From: Hyunsoonleella ulvae
GTDB lineage: Bacteria > Bacteroidota > Bacteroidia > Flavobacteriales > Flavobacteriaceae
NCBI RefSeq assembly: GCF_016827605.1
Contig: NZ_JAEPJQ010000002.1
Coordinates: 62,001 to 126,000 of the forward strand
Direction of reading: 5' to 3'
Length of the DNA: 64,000 nucleotides
Shown here in pieces: positions 1-9,737 of this stretch (position 1 is its first letter; the number at the start of each line of letters is the position of its first letter). Made by a program: the position numbers and the translations under genes. The notes beneath the pieces are model-generated. The model saw nothing but the letters and a program-made list of their open reading frames with translations, made no database searches and was not told where the DNA came from.

Positions 1-95
1 CAATTAGTATTATCCAAACAAATGCGCTCCCCTAAAATTCAAGCTTTAACGCTTTTATAACATTACCCCACCTTCATTTTTAACATCAAAAAACG

Positions 96-103
96 TAACT
101 TCG
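96..103 (+). promoter_or_regulatory. Putative -7 promoter element of uvrA
   Basis: TAACTTCG matches the Bacteroidota -7 consensus TAnnTTTG at seven of eight positions and lies 15 bases before the uvrA ATG. That would give a very short leader. I see no convincing -33 TTG at the right distance, so this is tentative. Confidence 0.35.
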
Positions 104-118
104 CAGTTTTGCGTTGCT

Positions 119-2950
119 ATGACTGAATTTGAAGAGAAAATTGAAGTAAAAGGTGCCCGTGTGCACAATTTAAAGAATATTGATGTTTCCATTCCAAGAG
201 AAAAACTGGTTGTTATTACTGGGTTATCTGGAAGTGGAAAATCATCATTAGCTTTTGATACCATTTATGCAGAAGGCCAACGCAGATATATAGAAACATT
301 CTCCGCATACGCTAGGCAATTTTTAGGAGGGCTAGAACGCCCAGATGTTGATAAAATTGATGGATTATCTCCCGTAATTGCCATAGAGCAAAAAACAACC
401 AGTAAGTCCCCACGCTCTACCGTTGGGACAATTACCGAAATTTACGATTTTATGCGCCTCTTGTTTGCCAAAGCTAGCGACGCCTATAGCTACAATACAG
501 GTAATAAAATGGTAAGCTATAGCGATGAGCAAATTAAAGCATTAATTCTCAAAGATTTTGAAAATAAAAGAATTAACATACTGGCACCTGTAGTGAGGTC
601 TAGAAAAGGACACTATAGAGAATTATTTGAACAAATTGCAAAACAAGGTTTTGTTAAGGTAAGAACCGATGGCGATATTAAAGATCTTGTAAAAGGCCTG
701 AAACTAGATCGCTACAAAACCCATGATATAGAAATAGTAATAGACCGCCTAGTTGTAAACAAAAGTGTAGATAACGATAAAAGACTTTCTGAAAGTATAA
801 ATACCGCAATGTATCATGGTAATGATGTATTGATGGTTATAGACCAAGACACCAATAAAGTCCGCTATTTTAGTAGAAACCTTATGTGTCCATCATCGGG
901 GATATCATATCCTAATCCAGAGCCTAATAATTTTTCGTTCAATTCCCCTAAAGGCGCCTGTTCACATTGTAATGGCATAGGAGAGTTGTACCAAATCAAT
1001 GAGAAAAAAATTGTTCCAGATGACTCGCTTTCTATAAAAAATGGTGCTTTGGCTCCACATGGCCCAGAAAAGAAAAGTTGGATTTTTAAACAACTTGAAA
1101 CCATAGCGCAGCGCTATAATTTTAAATTAAGTGATCCTTTTAGGGACATTCCAGAGGAAGCCAAACAAGTGATTCTCTATGGAGGAAATGAAAAATTCTC
1201 TGTGGAGAGTAAAACATTAGGCGTTACTAGGGACTATAAAATTGATTTTGAAGGCGTTGCTAATTTTATTGAAAACCAATACAAAACAGCAGATTCTACC
1301 TCTTTGAAACGATGGGCAAAAGCCTATATGGATAAAATTAAGTGCCCAGTATGTGAAGGTACAAGATTAAAAAAAGAATCGCTTTACTTTAAAATAAACA
1401 ACAAAAACATAGCAGAACTTGCCAATACAGATATTGCTGAGCTAGCAGAATGGTTTAACGATTTACACCACCACCTATCAAATACACAGTTAAAAATTGC
1501 AGAAGAAATACTGAAAGAAATAAAAAGCCGCTTACAATTTTTGTTAGATGTTGGTTTAGACTATTTAACACTAAACAGGAGCTCTAAGTCTCTTTCTGGC
1601 GGGGAAGCCCAACGTATTAGACTTGCAACACAAATAGGATCCCAGCTAGTTGGTGTACTCTACATTTTAGACGAACCTAGCATTGGCCTGCACCAAAGAG
1701 ATAATCAAAAACTTATTGATTCATTAGTATCGTTGCGGGATATTGGCAATTCTGTAATTGTTGTAGAACATGATAAAGATATGATAGAACGTGCCGATTA
1801 TGTAGTTGATATTGGCCCTAAAGCAGGCAAACACGGCGGCGAAATTATCAGCATAGGCAATCCTGAAGAACTAAAATCCCATAATACACTTACAGCAGAT
1901 TATTTAAATGGTAAAAAGGAAATTGAAGTTCCTAAAAACAGACGTAAAGGCAATGGGAAATTTCTAGAACTAAAAGGATGCACTGGCAATAATCTAAAAA
2001 ATGTATCAGTAAAATTTCCTTTAGGTAAGATGATTGGAGTTACAGGGGTATCAGGAAGTGGAAAATCAACATTAATTAATGAAACCCTCTATCCCATTTT
2101 AAATGCACATTATTTCAATGGCGTAAAAAAACCAATGCCTTATAAAAGTATTAAAGGTCTGGAGCATATAGATAAGGTTATTGATATTAATCAATCTCCC
2201 ATAGGAAGAACTCCACGAAGTAATCCAGCAACTTACACAAAAACATTCGACGAGATTAGAAGTCTTTTTGCTAAAGTACCAGAAGCTATGATAAGAGGCT
2301 ACAAAGCCGGTAGATTTAGCTTTAACGTAGCAGGTGGACGTTGCGAAACATGCAAAGGCGGAGGGGTACGGGTTATTGAAATGAATTTTCTTCCTGATGT
2401 TTATGTAGAATGCGAAACCTGCCAAGGGAAACGTTTCAATAGAGAAACACTAGAAATTCGATATAAAGGAAAAAATATTAGTGATGTTTTAAACATGACT
2501 ATTAATGAAGCTGTAGACTTTTTTGAACACATACCTAAAATATATCGAAAATTAAAAACGATACAAGATGTCGGCTTAGGCTATATTACGCTTGGGCAGC
2601 AAAGCACAACCCTATCTGGTGGTGAGGCACAACGTATTAAGCTCGCCACAGAATTGAGCAAAAGAGATACAGGCAATACCTTATATATTTTAGATGAACC
2701 CACCACAGGTTTACATTTTGAAGACATAAGAGTATTGATGCTTGTACTAAACAAACTTGTTAACAAAGGGAATACCGTGCTTATTATTGAGCATAACTTA
2801 GATGTTATAAAAACAGTAGACCATATTATTGATATTGGGTACGAAGGTGGTAAAGGTGGCGGACAAGTAGTAGCTAAAGGTAGCCCTGAGGAAATTATTA
2901 AAGACCAAAAAAGTTATACCGCTAAATTTTTGAAAAAAGAATTAAATTAA
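119..2950 (+). CDS. uvrA: Excinuclease ABC subunit UvrA
   Basis: Damage-recognition ATPase of nucleotide excision repair. As a dimer it loads UvrB onto damaged DNA in the cytoplasm. The 943-residue length is normal for the family. The first Walker A (GLSGSGKS) is at residues 35-42 and the second (GVSGSGKS) near 640. ABC signatures of the SGGEAQR type occur near 490 and 830, each followed by a Walker B with LDEP. Zinc-binding cysteine pairs are visible near residues 281 and 408, and in the C-terminal zinc finger near 742 and 763. The next gene starts 40 bases downstream on the same strand and may be co-transcribed. No missing key residue seen. Confidence 0.98.
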   Translation: MTEFEEKIEVKGARVHNLKNIDVSIPREKLVVITGLSGSGKSSLAFDTIYAEGQRRYIETFSAYARQFLGGLERPDVDKIDGLSPVIAIEQKTTSKSPRSTVGTITEIYDFMRLLFAKASDAYSYNTGNKMVSYSDEQIKALILKDFENKRINILAPVVRSRKGHYRELFEQIAKQGFVKVRTDGDIKDLVKGLKLDRYKTHDIEIVIDRLVVNKSVDNDKRLSESINTAMYHGNDVLMVIDQDTNKVRYFSRNLMCPSSGISYPNPEPNNFSFNSPKGACSHCNGIGELYQINEKKIVPDDSLSIKNGALAPHGPEKKSWIFKQLETIAQRYNFKLSDPFRDIPEEAKQVILYGGNEKFSVESKTLGVTRDYKIDFEGVANFIENQYKTADSTSLKRWAKAYMDKIKCPVCEGTRLKKESLYFKINNKNIAELANTDIAELAEWFNDLHHHLSNTQLKIAEEILKEIKSRLQFLLDVGLDYLTLNRSSKSLSGGEAQRIRLATQIGSQLVGVLYILDEPSIGLHQRDNQKLIDSLVSLRDIGNSVIVVEHDKDMIERADYVVDIGPKAGKHGGEIISIGNPEELKSHNTLTADYLNGKKEIEVPKNRRKGNGKFLELKGCTGNNLKNVSVKFPLGKMIGVTGVSGSGKSTLINETLYPILNAHYFNGVKKPMPYKSIKGLEHIDKVIDINQSPIGRTPRSNPATYTKTFDEIRSLFAKVPEAMIRGYKAGRFSFNVAGGRCETCKGGGVRVIEMNFLPDVYVECETCQGKRFNRETLEIRYKGKNISDVLNMTINEAVDFFEHIPKIYRKLKTIQDVGLGYITLGQQSTTLSGGEAQRIKLATELSKRDTGNTLYILDEPTTGLHFEDIRVLMLVLNKLVNKGNTVLIIEHNLDVIKTVDHIIDIGYEGGKGGGQVVAKGSPEEIIKDQKSYTAKFLKKELN

Positions 2951-2990
2951 AAAAATAAATACCCGAAAAGGGCATACAAACACTATAACA

Positions 2991-3680
2991 ATGAGAAAAG
3001 AACAAAGACATAAAAGCTGGAATGAAATAAAAACTAATGATTCTTGGGCCATATTTAAAATTATGGGAGAATTTGTTTCAGGGTTTGAGAAAATGAGTAA
3101 AATTGGGCCGTGTGTTTCTATTTTTGGTTCGGCCAGAACAAAACCAGAAGATGAATACTACCAGCTTACCGTTAAAGTTGCTGAAAAAATTGTAGAATCA
3201 GGGTATGGTGTTATCACTGGCGGTGGACCAGGAATTATGGAAGCAGGAAACAAAGGTGCACATCTGGGAGGAGGAACCTCGGTTGGATTAAATATAGATT
3301 TACCTTTTGAGCAACACGATAATCCCTACATAGATACTGATAAAAATTTAGATTTCGACTACTTTTTTGTACGCAAAGTCATGTTTGTAAAATACTCGCA
3401 AGGGTTTGTAGTTATGCCCGGTGGTTTTGGTACTTTAGATGAGTTATTTGAGGCCATGACACTAATACAAACCCATAAAATTGAAAAATTCCCAATCATA
3501 CTTGTTGGGAAAAGCTTCTGGCAAGGACTAATAGACTGGATTAAAGCCACCTTGTTAGAAAAACATGGGAACATTAGTGCAAAGGATATAGATTTAATGC
3601 ATATCGTTGATACTGAAGATGAAGTCATAGAAATTTTAGATGAATTCTACCAAAAATCAAGCTTAACACCAAACTTCTAA
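2991..3680 (+). CDS. LOG-family (TIGR00730) Rossmann-fold protein
   Basis: A 229-residue cytosolic protein of the LOG family, often mislabelled lysine decarboxylase. Characterised members hydrolyse nucleoside 5'-monophosphates, for example cytokinin riboside 5'-monophosphate, releasing the base and ribose 5-phosphate. The two hallmark motifs are present: a glycine-rich GGGPGIMEA near residue 77 and PGGFGTLDE near residue 142, which carries the catalytic-site glutamate. It follows uvrA by 40 bases without a visible terminator. The physiological substrate in a flavobacterium is unknown; a nucleotide-salvage or housekeeping phosphoribohydrolase role is inferred from the family only. Confidence 0.85.
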   Translation: MRKEQRHKSWNEIKTNDSWAIFKIMGEFVSGFEKMSKIGPCVSIFGSARTKPEDEYYQLTVKVAEKIVESGYGVITGGGPGIMEAGNKGAHLGGGTSVGLNIDLPFEQHDNPYIDTDKNLDFDYFFVRKVMFVKYSQGFVVMPGGFGTLDELFEAMTLIQTHKIEKFPIILVGKSFWQGLIDWIKATLLEKHGNISAKDIDLMHIVDTEDEVIEILDEFYQKSSLTPNF

Positions 3681-3771
3681 ATTACCATAACATCTAATAA
3701 TTAAGCGTTCATCATATAATTCATTATATTGCCGTGCCTTGTAACAAATCTTATAAACTATAAATTACAAT

Positions 3772-6603
3772 TTGAAGTTCAGGTTTTTAACTTACTTATT
3801 ACTTCTAACTTATTCTGCAATAAGTTATGGCCAAAATGCAATCGACATCAAAGCTGAATTTGATGTTGAACAAAGGCTTATTACCATATCTCAAGTTATT
3901 ACTTATAAAAACACTTCAAAAGACACCCTAAAAACAATTTACTTAAACGATTGGAGTAATAGTTATGCTACGAAAAAAACAGACTTAGCCATACGGCTGG
4001 CTGATGAATACATCAATAAGTTCCATTTAGCAAAAAAAGAAGAGCGAGGGTTTTCTAACATAACCACAATACTACAAGGTAAAGACAGTTTATCTTTTAC
4101 CAGATTAAAACATCAAATTGATGTGGTAGAAGCTACCTTGTTAACCCCTGTTTTACCACATCAATCTTACTCCATACAACTCAACTATACCGTTAAGCTA
4201 CCAAGTGATCAATTTACAAGCTATGGTTATACCAAAGAAAATAATTTTAACCTAAGGTATTGGTACATTACCCCTGCTGTTTTTAATTCTGATTGGCAGT
4301 ATTTTAGCAACAAGAATTTGAATGATCTATATATACCAATATCCGATATAAATCTTGAGCTTAAATACCCTAAAGACTACAAGTTAACATCAGAGTTAAA
4401 CGTTATAAAATCTTCTGATAGTGATGGCTTTACCACTACGTTATTACAAGGAAAGGATAGAAATAACAATAAGTTACATCTCAGCAAAAATTCAAAGTTC
4501 AAATCCATTAAAAATGAGGAGATTGAAATAGTTTCTGATTTATATGACAATGACCTACAAGTAGTTGATAAGGTTCTAATTAACGATAAAATCATTAATT
4601 ACATTACTGATAATCTGGGAGCATATCCTCATGAAAAACTATTACTCACAGAGATTGACAATACCAATGATCCTGTTTATGGTTTAAACTCCCTACCTAA
4701 ATTTCTACAGCCTTTTCCTGATACATTTGAATATGAAATGCGTTTACTTAAAGTAGCATTACATAATTACCTCGAAAATGTTTTATTGGTTAACCCTAGA
4801 AAAGACCATTGGTTGCTTGATGGAATACAGATATATTTCCTAATGAAATATGTTGAAGAGCATTACCCTAACATGAAATTTTTAGGAAAACTGGCCGAGA
4901 TATGGGGCATTAGGTCTTTTCACGCTGCTGATTTACATTATAATGATAAGTATAAGCTTGGTTTTATGAGTATGGCAAGAACCAACAGAGATCAGCCATT
5001 GGCAATGCAAAAAGATTCCCTGCTAAAGTTTAACAGCAACCTAGCAAACAAATATAAGGCAGGTATCGGATTAAAATATCTAGACGATTTTATCAACCAT
5101 AATGTATTCGAAGACGCTGTAAAACCATTTTTAAAGGCAAATCAACTCAAACCAACATCATCCAAAGACTTTGAAACTTTTTTAAAATCTAGAACCGAAA
5201 AAAATATAGATTGGTTCTTTGAAGATTATCTAAAGACTCGAAAAAAAATAGATTTTAAAATAAAGAAGGTTAAAAAGACAGACGATTCCATCACTTTAAC
5301 CATCAAGAACAAGCGTAATAATAGCATGCCCGTATCATTATATACGCTAAACAATGATAGTATCATTTCTAAATATTGGGTTGAAGACATAGAGCAACAA
5401 AAAACCTTTACCATACCTAGAAATGATGCAAACAAACTAGTACTGAACTACGATAATGCTGCTCCAGAAATTAATTTAAGAGATAACTGGAAGTCGCTCA
5501 AAGGTTTCTTTTTTAACAATAAACCATTACAGTTCAGGTTGTTTCAAGATGTAGAAGACCCCAATTACAATCAGGTATTTTTTATGCCTATAGTTGAGTT
5601 TAACAATATTTATGACGGACTTAATTTGGGAGCCAAAGTATATAATGCCACTTTACTTAGAAGAAACCTGAAATATAAAATACAACCACAATATTCATTA
5701 GGCTCAAAATCAATAACAGGTGGTGCTTCTGCTTTCATGACCCATTATCTCGAAAACCGAGATTTATTTGCAGTTACTTATGGAGCGAGCTACTCCTACA
5801 GGTCCTATGCTGAAGATTTATTTGTAAGTCGCATTATTCCCTCTATTGCGTTTTCATTTAGAGAAGATGACGATTTTAGATCGAACAAAAGGAAACTGCT
5901 ACGCTTGAGATTTCTAGATTTTAATAGAGATAAAGATCCTCTAAACCCAGATAGTAGTGATGAACCTAACTATTCGGTTTTTAACGCACGTTACATACAC
6001 TCTAACGACAACCTGATAAACTTTAGTAAATGGTATGCAGATTTTCAGGTAGCCAGAACCTTTAGTAAGGTATCGTTTAACTACGAATTCAGAAAGCTTT
6101 TTGAAAGCAACAGGCAACTCAACGTAAGGTTCTTTTCAGGGATTTTCCTAGATAATAGCAATAGTAGCGATTCCAACTTTTTTAGTTTCGCATTAGACAG
6201 ACCCACTGATTATCTTTTTGAATATAATTATTTGGGACGCTCTGAGGCTTCTGGAATTTTTAGCCAACAATTTATTGAGGCAGAAGGTGGATTTAAATCC
6301 AAGCTAGAAGTACCTTTTGCAAATCAATGGATGACCACTACCAATGTAAGCACAACGCTTTGGAAATATATCCTAGCTTACGGCGACTTTGGATTAGTAA
6401 AGAATAAATTTAACCCAGCAAAATTTGTTTACGATTCGGGAATTCGTATTAATTTAGTAACAGATTATTTTGAAATTTACTTCCCTGTATACTCCAACTT
6501 AGGTTGGGAAATTGCACAACCAAACTACGATCAGAAAATTCGTTTCAGGTTTACCGTGGACCCTGAATCCTTATTAGGACTCTTTAGAAGACGCTGGTAT
6601 TAA
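3772..6603 (+). CDS. Degenerate M1-peptidase-like protein with C-terminal outer-membrane barrel
   Basis: The start is TTG, chosen because a clean signal peptide (basic n-region, leucine-rich core, cleavage near SYGQ) follows at once and no early ATG exists. Residues about 20-480 resemble the gluzincin M1 aminopeptidase fold. However, where M1 enzymes have the zinc motif HExxH, this protein has HNYLE (residues 331-335), and the later NEG-type glutamate region reads LDGIQIYF (from about 349). Catalytic Glu and a zinc ligand therefore appear lost. The last ~380 residues are rich in alternating aromatic strands and end in an aromatic residue (RRRWY), as in outer-membrane beta-barrels. Likely an outer-membrane protein with a non-catalytic periplasmic M1 module; the true function is unknown. 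Confidence 0.75.
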   Translation: MKFRFLTYLLLLTYSAISYGQNAIDIKAEFDVEQRLITISQVITYKNTSKDTLKTIYLNDWSNSYATKKTDLAIRLADEYINKFHLAKKEERGFSNITTILQGKDSLSFTRLKHQIDVVEATLLTPVLPHQSYSIQLNYTVKLPSDQFTSYGYTKENNFNLRYWYITPAVFNSDWQYFSNKNLNDLYIPISDINLELKYPKDYKLTSELNVIKSSDSDGFTTTLLQGKDRNNNKLHLSKNSKFKSIKNEEIEIVSDLYDNDLQVVDKVLINDKIINYITDNLGAYPHEKLLLTEIDNTNDPVYGLNSLPKFLQPFPDTFEYEMRLLKVALHNYLENVLLVNPRKDHWLLDGIQIYFLMKYVEEHYPNMKFLGKLAEIWGIRSFHAADLHYNDKYKLGFMSMARTNRDQPLAMQKDSLLKFNSNLANKYKAGIGLKYLDDFINHNVFEDAVKPFLKANQLKPTSSKDFETFLKSRTEKNIDWFFEDYLKTRKKIDFKIKKVKKTDDSITLTIKNKRNNSMPVSLYTLNNDSIISKYWVEDIEQQKTFTIPRNDANKLVLNYDNAAPEINLRDNWKSLKGFFFNNKPLQFRLFQDVEDPNYNQVFFMPIVEFNNIYDGLNLGAKVYNATLLRRNLKYKIQPQYSLGSKSITGGASAFMTHYLENRDLFAVTYGASYSYRSYAEDLFVSRIIPSIAFSFREDDDFRSNKRKLLRLRFLDFNRDKDPLNPDSSDEPNYSVFNARYIHSNDNLINFSKWYADFQVARTFSKVSFNYEFRKLFESNRQLNVRFFSGIFLDNSNSSDSNFFSFALDRPTDYLFEYNYLGRSEASGIFSQQFIEAEGGFKSKLEVPFANQWMTTTNVSTTLWKYILAYGDFGLVKNKFNPAKFVYDSGIRINLVTDYFEIYFPVYSNLGWEIAQPNYDQKIRFRFTVDPESLLGLFRRRWY

Positions 6604-6705
6604 CATATTCTTTTATATTTTGCGGTTTTATTGAAAATAATAAAAAATATTTTCTATTTCACTTTCAAAATTACATTTTTAGCATCTTTTTAACATCTGA
6701 TTTAA

Positions 6706-6736
6706 TTGCAAAATCTACTAGAATTTCGTAATTTTG
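6706..6736 (+). promoter_or_regulatory. Promoter of the dehydrogenase E1 gene
   Basis: TTG at 6706-6708, a 20-base spacer, and a perfect TAATTTTG -7 element at 6729-6736 fit the Bacteroidota promoter pattern. Transcription would start around 6742. This makes the ATG at 6738 an unlikely start and favours the in-frame ATG at 6762. Confidence 0.65.
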
Positions 6737-6761
6737 CATGCGCTTATCAACCAACCAAAAC

Positions 6762-9173
6762 ATGCAATCACTAACAGACTTGAAAGACAACATATCCTTT
6801 GATGATTTTAAAGCTGAAGTCTTAAAAGACTACAAAGTTGCAATTACAAGTAGAGAATGTAGTTTACTAGGAAGGCGAGAAGTGCTTACAGGAAAAGCGA
6901 AGTTTGGTATTTTTGGCGATGGTAAGGAAGTTCCACAATTAGCTATGGCAAAAGCCTTTAAAAAAGGAGATTGGCGCTCTGGCTATTACCGTGACCAAAC
7001 TTTTATGATGGCACTTGGAGAACTAACCGCAGAACAATTCTTTGCGGGTCTTTATGCCAATACAAACTTAGATTTAGAACCAATGTCGGCAGGAAGACAA
7101 ATGGGAGGACATTTCGTTACCCATAGTCTAGACGAAAACGGCAATTGGAAAGATTTAACAAGTCAATACAATTCTAGTGCAGACATCTCCCCTACAGCAG
7201 GACAAATGCCTCGACTTTTAGGTTTAGCACAAGCCTCAAAAATTTTTAAGGAGTTAGAGCATATTAATGCACCTAAATTTTCTAAGAATGGAAATGAAGT
7301 AGCTTGGGGAACCATTGGAAATGCAAGTACAAGTGAAGGTTTGTTCTTTGAAACCATAAATGCCGCAGGAGTATTACAAGTACCAATGGTTACAAGTATT
7401 TGGGATGATGAATATGGAATTTCAGTACACGCTAAATACCAGACTACCAAAGAGAATATTTCAGAAATCCTTAAAGGATTCCAAAGAGATAAAGATAATA
7501 AAGGGTTTGAAATCCTTCGTGTTAAAGGGTGGGATTATGCAAATTTAGTTGAAACCTATATGGAAGCTGGTGCAATTGCTAGAAATGAACATGTGCCAGT
7601 AATTATTCATGTCACTGAGCTCACACAACCTCAAGGGCATTCTACGTCAGGTTCACATGAGCGGTACAAAACTGGGGAACGTTTGCAATGGGAATCTGAG
7701 CATGATTGTAACAAAAAAATGCGTGAATGGATTATTGAAAACAATATAGCTACAAATGAAACCCTCATAGACATAGAGCGTACCATTAAACGCGAGGTAA
7801 AGCAACAAAAAAACAAAGCGTGGAACACCTTTTTAGCTCCAATTGAAAAAGAGAAAAACGAACTTGTTAGTTTGATGCAAGGGCTTTCAAAATCAAGCAC
7901 TAACGGTGTTTTTATCTCAAAACTAAAAGAGTCTTTAGAAACCATAAATGAACCAACACGAAAAGATATTTTGTCTCATGGGCGAAAAGCGTTACGTTAT
8001 GTTATCGGGGAATCAACTACAGAAAGTACAATTTTAAAGAACTGGATAAACGAACGTTTTGAAAACGTTCAAAATGACTTTAGTTCGCATTTATATTGCG
8101 AAACTGATAAATCTGCACTGCATGTTACTGAGGTAAAACCTGTCTACAATGATGATGCAGAATTAGTAGATGGCAGAGTCATTATCCGTGATAACTTTGA
8201 TGCTATTTTTAGCAAACATCCCGAAGCATTAGTTTTTGGCGAGGATACGGGAAATATCGGAGATGTAAACCAAGGGTTAGAGGGCTTACAAGCTAAATAT
8301 GGAGAACTACGTATAGCAGATACTGGTATTAGAGAGGCAACCATTATAGGTCAAGGTATAGGGTTAGCCTTAAGGGGGCTGCGTCCAATTGCTGAAATTC
8401 AATATTTGGATTATATCTTGTATGCGATTAATGTAATAAGCGATGATTTGGCTACAACACATTATCGTACAAAAGGAAGACAAAAAGCCCCTCTGATTAT
8501 AAGAACTCGCGGACATAGACTAGAAGGCATCTGGCATTCTGGCTCGCAAATGGGAGGAGTATTACATCTTATACGAGGCGTTATGGTTTTGGTTCCTAGA
8601 AATATGACCAAAGCAGCAGGCTTTTACAATACACTACTAGAAAGTGACGATCCCGCTTTAGTTGTTGAGTGTTTAAATGGCTATAGATTAAAAGAACGTC
8701 AACCTGCAAATATGGGGAATTTTAAAACCCCAGTTGGTGTAGTAGAAACTACTAAAGAAGGCTCAGATATTACACTAGTATCTTATGGATCCACATTACG
8801 ATTAGTTGAAGAAGCGGCAAAACAGCTCACTACCGTAGGAATTGATGCAGAAGTAATAGATATACAATCATTAGTTCCTTTTGACATACATCATGATATT
8901 GTAAAAAGTATTGCCAAAACTAATCGTGTAGTGGTAATTGATGAAGATGTTCCAGGCGGTGCCTCTGCATATATAATGGATAAAATTCTTAATGAACAAA
9001 ATGCATTTCAGTTTTTAGATAGTGCTCCTAAAACCCTATCAGCCAAAGCGCATAGACCAGCATATGGCAATGATGGCGATTATTTCTCAAAACCTTCAGC
9101 TGAGGATATTTTTGAATCGGTTTATGACGTTATGCACGAACTAAACCCTACTGATTTTCCTAAATTAAGATAA
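6762..9173 (+). CDS. Fused alpha/beta E1 of branched-chain 2-oxoacid dehydrogenase (bkd type)
   Basis: Thiamine-diphosphate-dependent E1 of a 2-oxoacid dehydrogenase complex, probably oxidising branched-chain 2-oxoacids from Leu/Ile/Val degradation. It is one 803-residue chain: the E1-alpha module occupies about residues 1-450 and the E1-beta module, with the FGEDTG and GQGIGLALRG blocks, about 470-803. An in-frame ATG 24 bases upstream (811 residues) lies between the -7 element and the predicted transcription start, so 6762 is preferred. The alpha-chain cofactor motif is unusual: canonical GDG...NN reads GNA...DD here. E2 and E3 genes are not in the window. The specificity (2-oxoisovalerate versus pyruvate) is inferred from overall resemblance. 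Confidence 0.88.
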   Translation: MQSLTDLKDNISFDDFKAEVLKDYKVAITSRECSLLGRREVLTGKAKFGIFGDGKEVPQLAMAKAFKKGDWRSGYYRDQTFMMALGELTAEQFFAGLYANTNLDLEPMSAGRQMGGHFVTHSLDENGNWKDLTSQYNSSADISPTAGQMPRLLGLAQASKIFKELEHINAPKFSKNGNEVAWGTIGNASTSEGLFFETINAAGVLQVPMVTSIWDDEYGISVHAKYQTTKENISEILKGFQRDKDNKGFEILRVKGWDYANLVETYMEAGAIARNEHVPVIIHVTELTQPQGHSTSGSHERYKTGERLQWESEHDCNKKMREWIIENNIATNETLIDIERTIKREVKQQKNKAWNTFLAPIEKEKNELVSLMQGLSKSSTNGVFISKLKESLETINEPTRKDILSHGRKALRYVIGESTTESTILKNWINERFENVQNDFSSHLYCETDKSALHVTEVKPVYNDDAELVDGRVIIRDNFDAIFSKHPEALVFGEDTGNIGDVNQGLEGLQAKYGELRIADTGIREATIIGQGIGLALRGLRPIAEIQYLDYILYAINVISDDLATTHYRTKGRQKAPLIIRTRGHRLEGIWHSGSQMGGVLHLIRGVMVLVPRNMTKAAGFYNTLLESDDPALVVECLNGYRLKERQPANMGNFKTPVGVVETTKEGSDITLVSYGSTLRLVEEAAKQLTTVGIDAEVIDIQSLVPFDIHHDIVKSIAKTNRVVVIDEDVPGGASAYIMDKILNEQNAFQFLDSAPKTLSAKAHRPAYGNDGDYFSKPSAEDIFESVYDVMHELNPTDFPKLR

Positions 9174-9174
9174 G

Positions 9175-9182
9175 TATATTTG
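9175..9182 (+). promoter_or_regulatory. -7 promoter element of the small helical protein gene
   Basis: TATATTTG is a perfect TAnnTTTG match directly after the stop codon of the dehydrogenase E1 gene. It predicts a leader of roughly 38 bases before the ATG at 9227. The -33 region is weak. Confidence 0.5.
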
Positions 9183-9226
9183 TTTCATCACTATACAATC
9201 TTCTTTTATTGTAACCAGAATTACAT

Positions 9227-9700
9227 ATGAAAGCTACTAGTCTTCCAGAAATAAAAAAAGAATTAAACACGCTTTCGAGTCAAGAACTACAACAATTATG
9301 CCTACGTCTGGCCAGATTTAAAAAAGAAAACAAAGAGCTACTTACTTATTTATTGTTTGAATCTCACAGTGAAGATGGGTATATTCAAACCATAAAAAAC
9401 TTTATGGATGAAGAGTTTCAACTCATAAATACAGATAGTTTCTATTACATAAAAAAGAGTATTCGCAAAATATTACGAAACGTTAAAAAGTTTATTAGAT
9501 ACTCCCAAAAAAAGGAAACTGAAGTAGAACTTTTACTGTACTTCTGTAATAAATTAAAGCATTTTAAACCTAGTATAAAACGAAGTACTCAATTACAAAA
9601 TATGTATCTCCGTCAGATGGTATTGGCTAAAAAAACCATCTCTAAATTGCACGAAGATTTACAATATGATTATAATGTGATGCTTGAAGATTTAGAGTAA
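9227..9700 (+). CDS. Conserved hypothetical helical protein
   Basis: A 157-residue, lysine-rich, soluble protein with no signal peptide or membrane segment. The sequence is almost entirely predicted alpha-helical, with charged heptad-like stretches. It begins with an LPEIKKELNTLSSQEL segment and has a basic middle region (KKSIRKILRNVKKFIRY). I do not recognise a named family. Proteins of this kind occur as unannotated conserved genes in Flavobacteriaceae, which is recollection rather than a search. It has its own -7 element and converges on bshA, whose stop is 37 bases away. A small regulatory or scaffold role would be a guess. Confidence 0.7.
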   Translation: MKATSLPEIKKELNTLSSQELQQLCLRLARFKKENKELLTYLLFESHSEDGYIQTIKNFMDEEFQLINTDSFYYIKKSIRKILRNVKKFIRYSQKKETEVELLLYFCNKLKHFKPSIKRSTQLQNMYLRQMVLAKKTISKLHEDLQYDYNVMLEDLE

Positions 9701-9737
9701 AACACAAAGAGTTAATAATCTATTAATTACCAAGGGT

